Positions 1 to 11,147 of a stretch of 64,000 nt of DNA are shown here, piece by piece. The stretch spans positions 2,737,001 to 2,801,000 of the forward strand of contig CALZFC010000020.1 in the NCBI GenBank assembly GCA_945643635.1. Direction: 5' to 3'. The notes beneath the pieces were generated by a model. That model was given only the letters and a program-made list of their open reading frames with translations. It was not told the DNA's origin and did no database searches. Each line of letters begins with the position of its first letter. Positions within the stretch are counted from its first letter, which is position 1. The translations under genes were made by a program, and so were the position numbers. This DNA comes from Allodiplogaster sudhausi. Lineage: Eukaryota > Nematoda > Chromadorea > Rhabditida > Diplogasteridae.

Positions 1-1045
1 CCATCGATTCCCCGAACGCGGCGTCAAATTTCTCGTAACGCAACCGTTGAATGAGTCCAGGGTGATTTACAGTTACTACAAAAAAGGAATTTTGCCTTAA
101 AACATCCTTCATTTCAATTGTTTGGTTTGGCTGGCATGAACTCTATCATGACGACAACGAATATTAATATTTCTGCTTCTTTTTTTAAATCCTTGAAAGC
201 TATGGGAGCGCAAATTGATAAAATAGAAACTCTATTGATAAAATAGAAGATAGCTAACCATTGCACTGCTCAATCCACGCATTCACCATTTCGGGCATGT
301 TCTGAAATGTTTTGTATCTTTTGCGGCCCATTTTATTTCTGAACTGCGCAGCGTTGTTTAATTAATTAGATATCGATTTGCTGAATTTTAATTCCAAAAT
401 TTACTTAAAACATACATATGACCCTATTCTGATTGTGAACGGTAGAAACGAACGCCAAGGAGCGCAAAGATGGACTGGCTGCGCCACGCGGAGTGAACGA
501 AGCCAGCGTCGGCCTCGAGCTTGCGTTGCAATTCGGCCGCCGCCGCGCACTGCGGCACCTCGATAATGCGCGCCTTGTCCGTGCCGATCAGACCAATCTT
601 CGTGTTGAACAGAGGAACGACCATCACCTGCAAACGAAAAGAAGATTTGTTTAAGTGTAAATATCTAGAAATTATCCAAGTGAAATTCAACTTGAAAAAT
701 AATAAAAGGCCTTCAATATTTAAAAGTTATTGAAAACGTCTCATTACTCTCTCTCTCTCTCTCTCTCTTACACACAAAATCCTGCTCAAACCTTGCAAAC
801 GTGTGTATATGAGAGTAGACTAAATTCAAGAGTACGCATACATCTTAAAGGTGTCTAAATCTGTTTTAGGAAAATCTCACCACTTCATGGCCCGCGTCGA
901 TGAGAGTGTCAGTGATCTTGCCTATAAAATTGGAGTGGCTTCGGCCCCACATGGGATTGTACGCAAGGAATTTGAGAGCGCCGCAAGAGGGCAGAGAAGC
1001 AGCCATTAGCAGTAGCATCAACAGAAGCGAATGTGACATCATCAT
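1..1045 (-). CDS. UGT gene A, 5' part (UDP-glucuronosyltransferase), 3' end outside window
   Basis: First four exons of a UDP-glucuronosyltransferase, which transfers a sugar from a UDP-sugar to small lipophilic acceptors in the ER lumen. Exons read on the minus strand: E1 881-1045, E2 454-627, E3 259-301, E4 from 75 down to the window edge. E1 starts at the first of three in-frame ATGs (1045), encodes a hydrophobic signal peptide, then AYNPMWGRSHSNF; the His in the SH pair aligns with the catalytic base of UGTs. E2 is 174 nt and E3 43 nt, exactly as in the neighbours, and splice sites are canonical, so nothing seen here is broken. Donor-sugar domain and TM anchor must lie to the left of the window. 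Confidence 0.88.
747..772. repeat. CT microsatellite in intron 1 of gene A
   Basis: Pure CT run of about 25 bp between E1 and E2 of gene A. Confidence 0.8.
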
Positions 1046-1314
1046 ATTCTGTAAACATGTTTGAAGGAGCCAAAAATTCGCAATTGAATTGGCGCCACAA
1101 AGCCAGTGATCGTGTGATTTAGATAGAAGCGATTATGATGGTCAGGAAAATTGCGAGTGGATTAGGATTGAGTTTCGTGCTTCTTTAACAGCTTCAATAA
1201 ATAATCACCAAATCCACACATTAGCAGAATATTAGGCAAAAGAACAAAAGAAATTGCCTGATGTGAGCGACGTAAGCTCCAAAAATTCGGAATGACATGT
1301 GGAGTCCCTGTCTG

Positions 1315-1361
<47 letters not shown>

Positions 1362-1683
1362 TACTCTCTCGTTTTCTCTCTCTCTCTTTCTCTCTTTCTG
1401 TCTGTCTATCTCTTTCTTTCTCTTTGCCTCCTCTTCACAATCCGCATGTGTCTACCCACTATCTTTCATCACTGTTCCCACCGCCACAAGAATTTTGCCC
1501 TTATCATTCGAGTTCTGGCCGCGTTCCGGATAAGAAATGTGTGCCTGGGTTAGTATGATTTGTAACAGTGGGTGAAACTAGACGCTTTTCATTCGTTGAG
1601 CATGCTAATTGCATGCCTATAAAGCATGCGCAAATCACTACCATTTCATAAGTCTGAATAACATCTTGATGCTTGAAAGATAT
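1046..1683. other. Intergenic spacer with CT microsatellite
   Basis: Between the start of gene A and the stop of gene B. It holds a pure CT run (about 1317-1352) grading into CT/TTTC-rich sequence to about 1435. The short block around 1555-1570 (ATTTGTAACAGTG) is also present upstream of genes B, C and D, so it is probably a promoter remnant for A. Open frames across the CT run are low-complexity artefacts. Confidence 0.6.
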
Positions 1684-4613
1684 TTACTCTTTCTTTGCTT
1701 TTCCAGAGCACACGAGCCTCAGGAGCTTTCGAATGACAAATCGAAGGACTAGCAAAATAAGAGTCAAAACAAGAAGAAGGATTCCAGAAACGGCGGCGAT
1801 GACATCGAGAAGGTAGTACTGGAAGAAGTTGAGTTGCACGCCGTAGTGGTCGAGATTGCGGAGCGGGCCGAACTTGGCCAGGAACTCCATGTTTCGCACG
1901 AAGATCTCCTTCATCGAGAACGGACGATTCGCAATCATCGCCGCGGTTCTTCGCGCGGCTTCGGTGTACCTTAAAATATTAGTAGAAATGGCTTCAGAAG
2001 TTCGAATATTAATAATTATTGGTGCACTCACTTTGTTGTCCCGAGAACTGTCTGAAGGGCCTCGATCAGCGCATCGGGCGTAGCAAGTTGGTCCTTGTCG
2101 AAAGTGAAGCCAGTTCCGAGACGTTTTACTACCTAAAATCTCTTTACTTGGAAAAGTACTCTTCGGATATCGTCAGATATTCAAACTACCTGAGCATTCC
2201 TCCTTTGGTCGCCCATGACAGGAATGACAATGAGCGGCACTCCTGCGACTGTCGCTTCAGTCGTGCTGCCCGCGCCGCAGTGGGTGATGAAGAGGGACAG
2301 GCGGGGGTCGTCTCAATTTATAGTTATTACACAATTAATAAAAGATTAAGGAGAGAATCTCGACTGACACAGCATGTCGTTCTGCGGCACCCAAGTGACT
2401 GGGACGATGTTCGGAATGCCCTTTCCAATGTCATCCTCGGGCGATTCGTACTTCCAGATGAAAGTGACGTCGGGGAAGCGGGAAAAGGCCGCGCGGATCG
2501 ATTCTTTGTACTCGGCGGGCATCATGGAGCTTTTGGCTACAGAACCAAACGACATGAGAACCGTCTTTGGATGACGGGACATGATCTCATCCCAAGTCTG
2601 AATACTATGGCTCGTAATGCTGACAACGAAACATGTGCATGTCAATAGATATGTATATGAAAGACTAGGAAAATATACCTTGTTAAGGGGTTTGCCTCCG
2701 GCCGAAACAGTAATACCACCAATATCGATGACCTTGTGAGTTGTTACCTAAACTTAATTATGTCCAATATAAGTCACGAATTATCCTCACAAGCGCGAAG
2801 AAAGTCAGCATTTATATAATTGTTATAAAACAACCTTAGGAAAATCGACAAGAGGCTCGGCGTTCATAAACACAAGTGAGTTATTATTGATAATTTCCTG
2901 AAATACAAAAATTTTAAGCTTTTTCATGCTACTTTGTATGTCGAATCTCTCTTTGCCTACCATAATTCCAGGCATGCATGGATACCACGCTCTGACTGCC
3001 TCATCAGACGGACCGAAAAACATTGTCTTGCTGATGAGCATGAAAGCGACGTAGCCGAAGGTGTTTGCGAAGCGTTCTCCAAATGTCATTTGGTCGCCGT
3101 AGTACGCCATCATGCCTGGTGAACAAACATTTGAAATAATAAGAAAAAAAAACATGTCTGTATCATACTGAGGAATAAATTAAAATAAAGAAAAAAGTTG
3201 CATTTGTATTTAAATTATATCAAAACATTTGGCCATTTGCTATTGTCCATTTCTGTTCTATTGTAAATACCTAAATATTTGTGATATTGTGACATTTTCT
3301 TAAGATAATTGATAATTTTATTTAAGAATGTAATAAAATTAAACAAAATATAAATATATACCTGGCACGTAGCTCGGCATGAAGGGCGCGCCCGTGAATT
3401 CGAACGCACCGTCAAAAGCGACGACCGATTGAGTGATCGCGAATTTTTCGATACCGACGTGGTGCAACAGAACTGGAGCAGTGGTATAATTCTTCATTTA
3501 CTTATATTATAATCGACCACTCTGCCAGGCAGGCATTTTCTTTCAAACATTTGAAGAACGCTCTTTGTCAATTTAATTTTTTTTTCAAGATTTACTTGAC
3601 GAATTTTTGCAACAAAAAAACCAACCGAAGAAGCATAAATCAATCGATTCACCGAAAGCTGCATCAAATTTCTCTTCGCGAAGCTGCTTGATTAACCCGG
3701 GATAGCTCATTGTAGCTTCAAGAAACTATTTTCTTGATGTTTGCCGAATTCGTTGCGCACATTTTTACATTTCGAATCTGTTTTTGAGACAGTCTGGTTT
3801 AGAATAAATCTAGTGACAAAATAGTTGCACACGAATCGAATAACCTAGAAGATGTTAAAGTTTAAGAGAATATATAAATGAGCAAAATCGCACCATTGCA
3901 CTGGCGAATCCACACGTCCATCATCTCAGTCATAACCTGGAAATATTTATTTTAAAATCGATAAAATACGGATAGAGTAGACGAATATAAAAGCGACAAA
4001 TAAAATTAAATATAAAATGAATGCCTACGCCGAGGAGCGAGAACATGGACTCGCTTCGCCACGCGTTGTGGATGAAGCCCTCGTCGCTCTCCGTCTTCTT
4101 CTGAAAGGCAACAGCCTCGGCGCACGACGGAACCTCGACGATTCGCGCCTTCTTCGTGCCGACGATGCCCATCTTCGTGTTTAGGATCGGCATGAGATAT
4201 ACCTGAGAGGATATTAATGTATCACGTCGATTATTATCTGGATCATTTTTCGATGACCATTTTTTTCTTGCAATTCGGAACGAAGATGATATGTATGTCT
4301 CCATCGCTGGGAATTAAATTCAACTTATCGTTATACAGGGAAGATTGTGTGATGATGGGCACAGAGCTGATACATGTATGGCCGAACGTAGCATTAAAAA
4401 TGAAATCAAAAAGAAAAGGAAAAAGATAAATGAACTATGATTTCTGACCACTTCATGCCCTGCATCGATGAGCGTGTCTGTAATCTTGCCAATAAAGTTG
4501 GAATGACTCCTAGCGAACATTGGACTATAGGAGAGGAACTTCAGTGCCTCAGTCGAATGAGCAAGAGATGAGATGAAGGCAAGCAACAGAATCGCATGCC
4601 GAGGTGACATCAT
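1684..4613 (-). CDS. UGT gene B, complete UDP-glucuronosyltransferase (535 aa)
   Basis: Complete 12-exon gene: E1 4449-4613, E2 4029-4202, E3 3894-3936, E4 3626-3715, E5 3362-3472, E6 2961-3115, E7 2835-2897, E8 2679-2747, E9 2369-2597, E10 2190-2311, E11 2032-2132, E12 1684-1969. The sum is 1,608 nt with every junction in phase. The start is the first of two ATGs preceding SPRHAILLLAF, a signal peptide. The acceptor half runs through E6 (MMAYYGDQMTFGERFA). E8-E11 form the UDP-sugar half, with KVIDIGGI, VTWVPQNDML, then THCGAGSTTEA and GDQRRNAQ, the UGT signature region. E12 has one TM helix and ends KAKKE, which fits a KxKxx ER-retrieval signal. Family length is about 520-535 aa. The acceptor substrate cannot be predicted. 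Confidence 0.92.
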
Positions 4614-5169
4614 GGACTGCAGCCTTGATTCTACACTTAAACGAACTAAAATCATTGTTGAATTAGAAAAAAAACCCAAAAAAAAAACCTTTTTGTCTGA
4701 CACATCGGCGGGATAGCATGTGATTTCAAGAGACGCAAGTTCAACAGCGAGGGCAAGGTAAATAGCTTCATTTAGATAAAAATGAATAATGAATGCCCCC
4801 ACTTCGTCAGATCCCAGCAAATTATATATAGAATAACAGAAAAATAAATTTTATTGAAATGGAGAGGAAGGGTGACACCAGTCATAAGATCAAGACGGAA
4901 AAATAAAGATGATATTACGCTTCAACTGAACTTGGGGGAGGGCTTAACAGATAGAGAGGAAGGCTGTTACGCACCCTCTGATACCCTCTTTGTTCCTTTT
5001 CGTACTCGGAACTTCTCTCCTTCAATCGTTCAGCAGAAGAGCAGAAAGTGCCGTCTTATTGTTGATAAGATGGTTTGTGACTTCGACCAGAATGATTTGT
5101 AACAGTGTCAGATATTAGAACATTTATCAGTGCATCCCATGATAAATATCAAGAACATATCAACGAGAT
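4614..5169. other. Intergenic spacer and 5' region of gene B
   Basis: Between the ATG of B and the stop of C. It contains a block (about 4,900-5,130) that recurs at about 10,880-11,035 and 15,930-16,085, with an inverted GATA pair at 5053-5070. No coding sequence is seen here. Confidence 0.6.
5053..5070. promoter_or_regulatory. Inverted GATA pair, candidate promoter site of gene B
   Basis: The sequence reads GTCTTATTGTTGATAAGA, a near-palindrome with a GATAAG core on one strand and a one-base-altered partner on the other. It lies 440 bp upstream of the ATG of gene B. The same block, with a perfect CTTATC...GATAAG pair, lies 444 bp upstream of gene C. In C. elegans, intestinal genes including detoxification genes are commonly driven by GATA factors binding TGATAA; use of that here is inference. 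Confidence 0.45.
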
Positions 5170-8100
5170 CTACTCTTTCTTCGCCTTTCCCGAGCTCACG
5201 AGCCGAAGCAGCTTTCGAATGACAACTCTCAGCACGACCAGTAAGACAATGGATGCCAGAAGAAGGACTGCAGCCACGGCGGCGATGACATCGAGAAGGT
5301 AGTACTGGAAGAAGTTGAGTTGCACGCCGTAGTGGTCGAGATTGCGGAGCGGGCCGAACTTGGCCAGGAACTCCATGTTTCGCACGAAGATCTCCTTCAT
5401 CGAGAACGGACGATTCGCAATCATCGCCGCGGTTCTTCGCGCGGCTTCGGTGTACCTTAAAATATTAGTAGAAATGGCTTCAGAAGTTCGAATATTAATA
5501 ATTATTGGTGCACTCACTTTGTTGTCCCGAGAACTGTCTGAAGGGCCTCGATCAGCGCATCGGGCGTAGCAAGTTGGTCCTTGTCGAAAGTGACGCCAGT
5601 TCCGAGACGTTTTACTACCTAAAATCTCTTTACTTGGAAAAGTACTCTTCGGATATCGCCAGATATTCAAAATACCTGAGCATTCCTCCTTTGGTCGCCC
5701 ATGACAGGAATGACAATGAGCGGCACTCCTGCGACTGTCGCTTCAGTCGTGCTGCCCGCGCCGCAGTGGGTGATGAAGAGGGACAGGCGGGGGTCGTCTC
5801 AATTTATAGTTATTACACAATTAAGGGGAGAAGCTCGACTGACACAGCATGTCGTTCTGCGGCACCCAAGTGACTGGGACGATGTTCGGAATGCCCTTTC
5901 CGATGTCATCCTCGGGCGATTCGTACTTCCAGATGAAAGTGACGTCGGGGAAGCGGGAAAAGGCCGCGCGGATCGATTCTTTGTATTCGGCGGGCATCAG
6001 ATTACTCTTGGCGACTGAGCCAAAGGACATGAGAACTGTCTTTGAGCGACGCGACATGATTTCGTCCCAAGTCTGAATTCTGCGTGTCGTAACTATGCCA
6101 ATCGATTTACTAAAGTCCCCTTTCTGTGTAAAAGAAGTCTCAGTATCGTCAGATAATTCAAAATACCCAAGTATACCTTGTTAAGGGGCTTGCCTCCGGC
6201 CGAAACAGTAATGCCGCCAATATCGATGACCTTGTGAGTTGTTACCTAAAGTTAACTACATACATATATACATACATATTTATATGTAAGTAAGTAACTA
6301 TATTCTTCTCGCAAGGACGAGGAGTGTCCAGATTAAAAAAAAATTAACCTTGGGAAAATCGACGAGAGGCTCGGCGTTCATGAATACAAGTGAGTTATTT
6401 TTGATAATTTCCTGAAAAAGATCTATTTATTAATGGACCTTTTTAATGCTAACTCGTGTTAGGAATCTTTGCGTACCATAACGTCAGGCGTGTCGGGAGA
6501 CCACGCCTTGACGGCCTCATCAAACGGGCGGAAGAAGATGGCCTTGAAGATGAGCATGGAAGCGACGTAAGCGAAAGAGTTTGCGAAGCGTTCGCCGAAG
6601 GTCATTTGATCGCCGTAGTACGCCATCATGCCTTGAAATAAATAGAAAGTCATCCCTGCGGAATAAATCATAAGAACCACAAAAAAAAGTGGAACGCATA
6701 TATCACGATATTTGTCCACTTACAACTTATTCAAATAACAGAGATACATAGAGTCCCGCTCAACATTATTGGGTCCGATATTAATAATATTAATAATATT
6801 AATAATATTAATAATATTAATATAAATAATATGAAATGGACTAGCTCGCTGAATAAGCATTTTCGTGCCATTTCCTTCGTGTGTTAACCTATTTCGACCA
6901 CGGAGAATACGACCGTGAAGACCGTTTACCAAAAGATTCATAAATAACAGATATCTAACATTTTTTGAGTTTACTACATTTAACACAGGCCTGGTGGTGA
7001 TTTTTGCTGAGAAAAGAGGTTGGCTCGAGCAGCCAGGTCTACAAACTACAAAAACAAAATTTTTTTTGGAACGCTTCTAGCTTTTTCTGATCTTGTTCTT
7101 TTGTTTTCTTTGAGTTTCTCATTTTGTTTATGTGTAAACGATAAGAAAATGCAATAAGAGTAAATGGAGGCAAAAGCCTGTTATCATCTGGATATCGAAC
7201 CCGGGACCTCAAGATTCCCGGTCAAACGCTTCCGCAATACACTACGGACGACCATGAATCTCTCTCTCTCTTTCTCTTTCTCTTTCTCTTTCTCTTTTCT
7301 CTTTCTCTTTCTCTTTCTCTTTCTCCTTCTCTCTCTCTCCTTCTCTTTCTCTCTCTCTCTCTGTTTATCTCTCCACCGGCATCTCTTTCTCTTTCTCGTC
7401 TTTCTCTTCTCTCTCTCTCTCTCTCGCTCTTTCTCTCTGTTTCACTATCCACCGCTCTCTTTTTCTCTTTCTCTTTCAAATGCTTTTTCAGCGAGCTATT
7501 CCATTTCATATTATTTATATTAATATTATTAATATTATTAATATTATTAATATCGGACCCAATAATGATGAGCGGGACTGTATCATATCTTGATCTGATC
7601 TCTGTATTTATGAATACTAAATAGTTATTCTATTCGTCCAGCTTCTTTAATAATTTAAATACGGTTTTAAAATGGATAAAAATAAAACTGAAATATACAC
7701 CTGGCACATAGCTCGGCATGAAGGGAGCGCCAGTGAACTCGAAGGCGCCGTCAAAAGCGACGACCGATTGAGTGATCGCGAACTTTTCGATGCCGACGCG
7801 GTGCAGTAGAACTGAGCAATCATAAGATTCTTTCTTTTTGTTTATTAATTTATTATTGATTTTTCGGTCAAGCAAAATTCTTTGAAGCAGTAAAGACTTT
7901 TGAAGTATTTTTATCATCTCCATTTTTTCTTCAATATGTTATTGAAACTAGTCCTGTTAGAAAGGAAATGCCAACCAAAGAAGCACGAGTCCATCGATTC
8001 ACCGAAAGCTGCATCAAATTTCTCTTCGCGTAGCTGGTTGATCAGCCCGGGATAGTTCAGAGTAGCTTCAAGAAGTTGTTTGTTTGCTGGATGCCCTATT

Positions 8101-10525
8101 CTTATACAGAGGTAATGCTAATATTTCAGACTTCTTATTACACTTACCGATGGTGAAGAAAGCTAACGATAAAAAATTTTATATTTTCTATTCGCGAATA
8201 TGATCGAGTGACCTTCACTACATATATTAACAAAAGAGTAAGTAGGATAAATAAGCAAAATCACACCATTACACTGGCGAAACCACGCGTCCATCAGTTC
8301 AGACATCGCCTTGAAATAGTGATTTTATATGTTTGCAAAAAGTAAGGATATTTTAAACCATTTTAAACACGACAAATAAAAATGAAAAGAACACTAAAAA
8401 GCCTACTCCGATGAGCGAGAACATGGACTCGCTTCGCCACGCGTTTTGGATGAAGCCCTCATCTTCTTCCAACTTCGTCTGAGTGGCGAGAGCTTCGGCG
8501 CACTGCGGAATCTCGACGATTCGCGCCTTCTTTGTGCCGACGATGCCCATCTTCGAGTTCATGATCGGCATGAGATACACCTATGGATATACCGTCATAG
8601 CTTTAATGGTTCCACCAGTATATCGATGAAGATTCTCTGATAGAGGAATCCGGAATGAGTATGATACATACATACATACATACAGTACCGCCAAAAAGTC
8701 TATCAACTTTTGGTTTTTCGGGCATATTTTCCTTCATAGTGTACGAAAGTAAAAGAAATTTTCAGGATTGCTTCTTTATGGTGTCAGATCTTTAGTAACA
8801 AAATATTCGTTTGATTGGTAGACAATAGAGCCCGAAAAAAATCAATAACTCAAATCACCCGAGTTGCACATTTAAGAGTGCTGGATTAAATGGGTTATTG
8901 CTTCGATATTCGGGTAGCTTTTATTGGAGAAATGGTTTAGATGGATTCTAAGACATATCTGCGATGCGTTTTTGGTCTAATCGATATTTAATCACATGCT
9001 TTTACATGATGCCTGCCTTCAGCTCGTGATCCATGCATTCGGCCTGAGATGCTGAAGGTTCAGGAGAATAAAATTAATCACGTACTGCCATGCTTATAGT
9101 AATAATGAGGTCCATTTATTCAGAGGTGATAAGCGAACAAATTCAGATGGTTGCTTGGCCTGTGGAAATTAGATTCTAACTATTTGTACACACTTTGATC
9201 ACCGCGGTCAACTTCGGTCCACAACGCTAAAGTGCTAAAAGTGATACTGTGCAGGTGTCCTTGTTTGTAAAACGCTTTTACCTACCTATAATGATATTTC
9301 GTAGGCTTCTCTATCTTTGGCAGCTTTATTTCATGCCTGGCTTCATGAGGCCTTCATAGGGAGGGGTAGATAATTTGAATGTTCCCTGGCGTAGAGTGGT
9401 GCGGTGCCGTATATGGTAGGAAAATAATCCCGAGAAGTTTCAGATAGAGTCAAATATCACCTTAATCTATAAAACAGAGTCTTCTGCAATAGTCTAAATT
9501 CCATTTAGCAATTTTAATGTTGTAATTGATCTATTACAGACAGCTGTCAATACACTGCACTACTCAATGCCATTGTGCTTCAAATTATCGTCTGTCCCTT
9601 ATTGTCTCATGAAGCCATGGATGAAATAAGGCTGCAGAATACAGAAAAGTCTATTAAGAATCATAATAGACAAGTGAAACCCTTTTCGAAACACGGACCC
9701 CTGCACAGCAGCACTTTAATTACGTCGCAGACGAAAGTTGACAATGGTAGTCAAAGTATATATAAATACTTAGAATCTAATTTTCACAGGCCAAGCAACC
9801 ATCTGAATTTGTTCGCTTATCACCTCTGAATATATGGACCTCATTATTACTATAAGCATGGCAGTACGTGATTAATTTTATTCTCCTGAACCCTCAGCAT
9901 CTCAGGCCCAGTGCATGGATCACGAGCTGAAGGCAGGCAGCATTTAAAAGCATGTGATTAAATATCGATTAGACCAAAAACTTATCGTAGATATGTCTTA
10001 GAATCCATCTAAACCATTTCCCCAATAAAAGCTACCCGAATATCGAGGCAATAACCCATTTAATCCAACACTCCTAAAAGTGCAACTCAGGTGATTTGAG
10101 TTATTGATTTTTTTCGGGCTTTATTGTTGATCAATGAAAACAATATTTTCTTACTAACGATCTGACAGCATAAGGAAGCAATACTGAAAATTTCATTTAC
10201 TTTCGTACACTATGAAGGAAAATATGAACGAAAAACCAAAAGTTGATAGACTTTTTGGCGGTACTGTACATACATACATACATATGTATATATCTATTTG
10301 GAAATAAAATGTTTAAAAAAAATTTGAAAAAAAAAGAGAAATGAACTCATGTTTCCTGACCACTTCATGACCTGCATCGATGAGCGTGTCAGTAATCTTG
10401 CCAATAAAGTTGGAATGACTCCTTCCGAACATTGGACTGTAGGCGAGGAACTTGAGCGCCTCGGACGTATGAGGAAGAGATGCCATGAAGGCAAGCAGCA
10501 CAATCGCATGCCGAGGTGACATCAT
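5170..10525 (-). CDS. UGT gene C, complete UDP-glucuronosyltransferase (535 aa)
   Basis: Complete, same design and length as gene B: E1 10361-10525, E2 8407-8580, E3 8267-8309, E4 7976-8065, E5 7701-7811, E6 6477-6631, E7 6349-6411, E8 6177-6245, E9 5844-6072, E10 5676-5797, E11 5518-5618, E12 5170-5455. All junctions are in phase, giving 1,608 nt. E1 encodes a signal peptide, then PMFGRSHSNF with the catalytic-type His. E10 carries THCGAGST and GDQRRNAQ, and E12 the TM anchor and KAKKE tail. The gene is longer than B only because intron 1 holds a 1,584-bp inverted-repeat element and intron 5 an 830-bp one. E9-E12 and the intron between E9 and E10 are nearly identical to gene B, which suggests conversion or recent duplication of the 3' half. 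Confidence 0.92.
7165..7255 (-). other. tRNA-like (Pol III promoter-like) stretch inside element
   Basis: On the minus strand the sequence contains GTAGTGTATTGCGGAAGCG, similar to a tRNA A-box region, and GGTCCCGGGTTCGATATCC, close to a B box / T-arm. The T stem is imperfect and no full cloverleaf could be folded by eye, so this is read as a tRNA-derived relic rather than a functional tRNA. It could be a SINE head trapped in the inverted-repeat element. Confidence 0.35.
7259..7475. repeat. CT/TTTC low-complexity tract
   Basis: Runs of CTCTCT and TTTCTC over about 215 bp inside the inverted-repeat element. Long open frames on both strands here are compositional. Confidence 0.8.
8683..10266. 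mobile_element. Mariner-like fold-back element, 1,584 bp, in intron 1 of gene C
   Basis: The left end begins CAGTACCGCCAAAAAGTCTA and the right end is its inverted copy, ending CTTTTTGGCGGTACTG. Both are flanked by TA, the target duplicated by Tc1/mariner elements. The inverted arms stay recognisable for about 480 bp (8683-9165 against 9790-10266) with scattered mismatches. The 620-bp centre has no recognisable transposase; a short frame at 9575-9829 resembles nothing known to me. Predicted to be a non-autonomous element mobilised in trans. Confidence 0.8.
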
Positions 10526-10553
10526 GAACTGCAACCATGATTGTACATACTCA

Positions 10554-10717
10554 TTAAGGAGGACGATCGCAGACAGATAATCAATAATATTCTAATTCCC
10601 TATTTCGCATGTCGAAACAAGCCTGCGCTAAAATTTGTAGAATGCGCGTACGGGAGTGCGAAGAGACGCGGTAATTTGAATTCTCACCTAATTTTTCGGT
10701 GAATGCCATCCTTAAGG
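10554..10717. mobile_element. MITE of the TTAAAGGAGGACGATCG family
   Basis: The left end is TTAAGGAGGACGATCGC and the right end its degraded inverted form (TTTTTCGGTGAATGCCATCCTTAAGG). It sits just upstream of the ATG of gene C. Related copies occur in introns and 5' regions throughout the array. No coding capacity. Confidence 0.6.
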
Positions 10718-10968
10718 CAATAGCCTTTATAGTTTATGCCAACGCATTGAAATAAAACATATTGTTGCATATCAAGGAATAAATTGCATCACGGAGAAGA
10801 AGAAGAAGAAGAATGGCACCAATAATAAGAACAAGGGGGAAAATAAAGACTGAGCTTGCCAAGGCATAAGAGATGGAGAGAAGGCTCTTTCGCACTCTCT
10901 GATACCCACTTTATTCCCTTTCTCAATCGAAAGTTCTCTCCTTCAGTCTTTCAGCAAGACCAGAACGT

Positions 10969-10986
10969 GTCTTATCGTTGATAAGA
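10969..10986. promoter_or_regulatory. Inverted GATA pair, candidate promoter site of gene C
   Basis: GTCTTATCGTTGATAAGA: two GATA cores in opposite orientation with a short spacer, 444 bp upstream of the ATG of gene C. It lies in a block of about 160 bp conserved with the regions upstream of B and near 16,020. Function is inferred from position and conservation only. Confidence 0.5.
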
Positions 10987-11147
10987 AGCTTTGTGACTTC
11001 GACCTGCCTGATTTGTAACAGTGTCAGAAATAAGCTCGAACTTTTATCAGTATATCATTTAGCAATAAATGTATCATATTATGTAAATAAAGAAGGTATC
11101 AACGATTGCAAAAGTGTAAGACCCGTTCCAAATATTCGTTCAGAGAT

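Larger units (their letters stand above)
6751..7580. mobile_element. TA-flanked inverted-repeat element in intron 5 of gene C
   Basis: The arms are inverted copies of about 110 bp. The left begins AGTCCCGCTCAACATTATTG (6752), followed by TTAATAA repeats; the right arm ends ...GAGCGGGACTG (7580). TA dinucleotides flank both ends, and the right end reads as CAGTCCCGCTCA when inverted, a Tc1/mariner-like terminus. The interior holds a tRNA-like stretch (7165-7255) and a CT/TTTC-rich block (7259-7475). No transposase frame is seen, so it is a non-autonomous element. Confidence 0.7.

Noticed and set aside
1292..1558. Three overlapping plus-strand frames of Leu/Ser repeats
   Set aside because: They translate a CT microsatellite; all three frames are open for compositional reasons.
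2019..2648. 209-codon plus-strand frame
   Set aside because: Antisense to E9-E11 of gene B; similar antisense frames appear in every paralogue because of codon bias.
9575..9829. Possible transposase in the mariner-like element
   Set aside because: 84 codons with no DDD/DDE catalytic pattern or helix-turn-helix that I can recognise.
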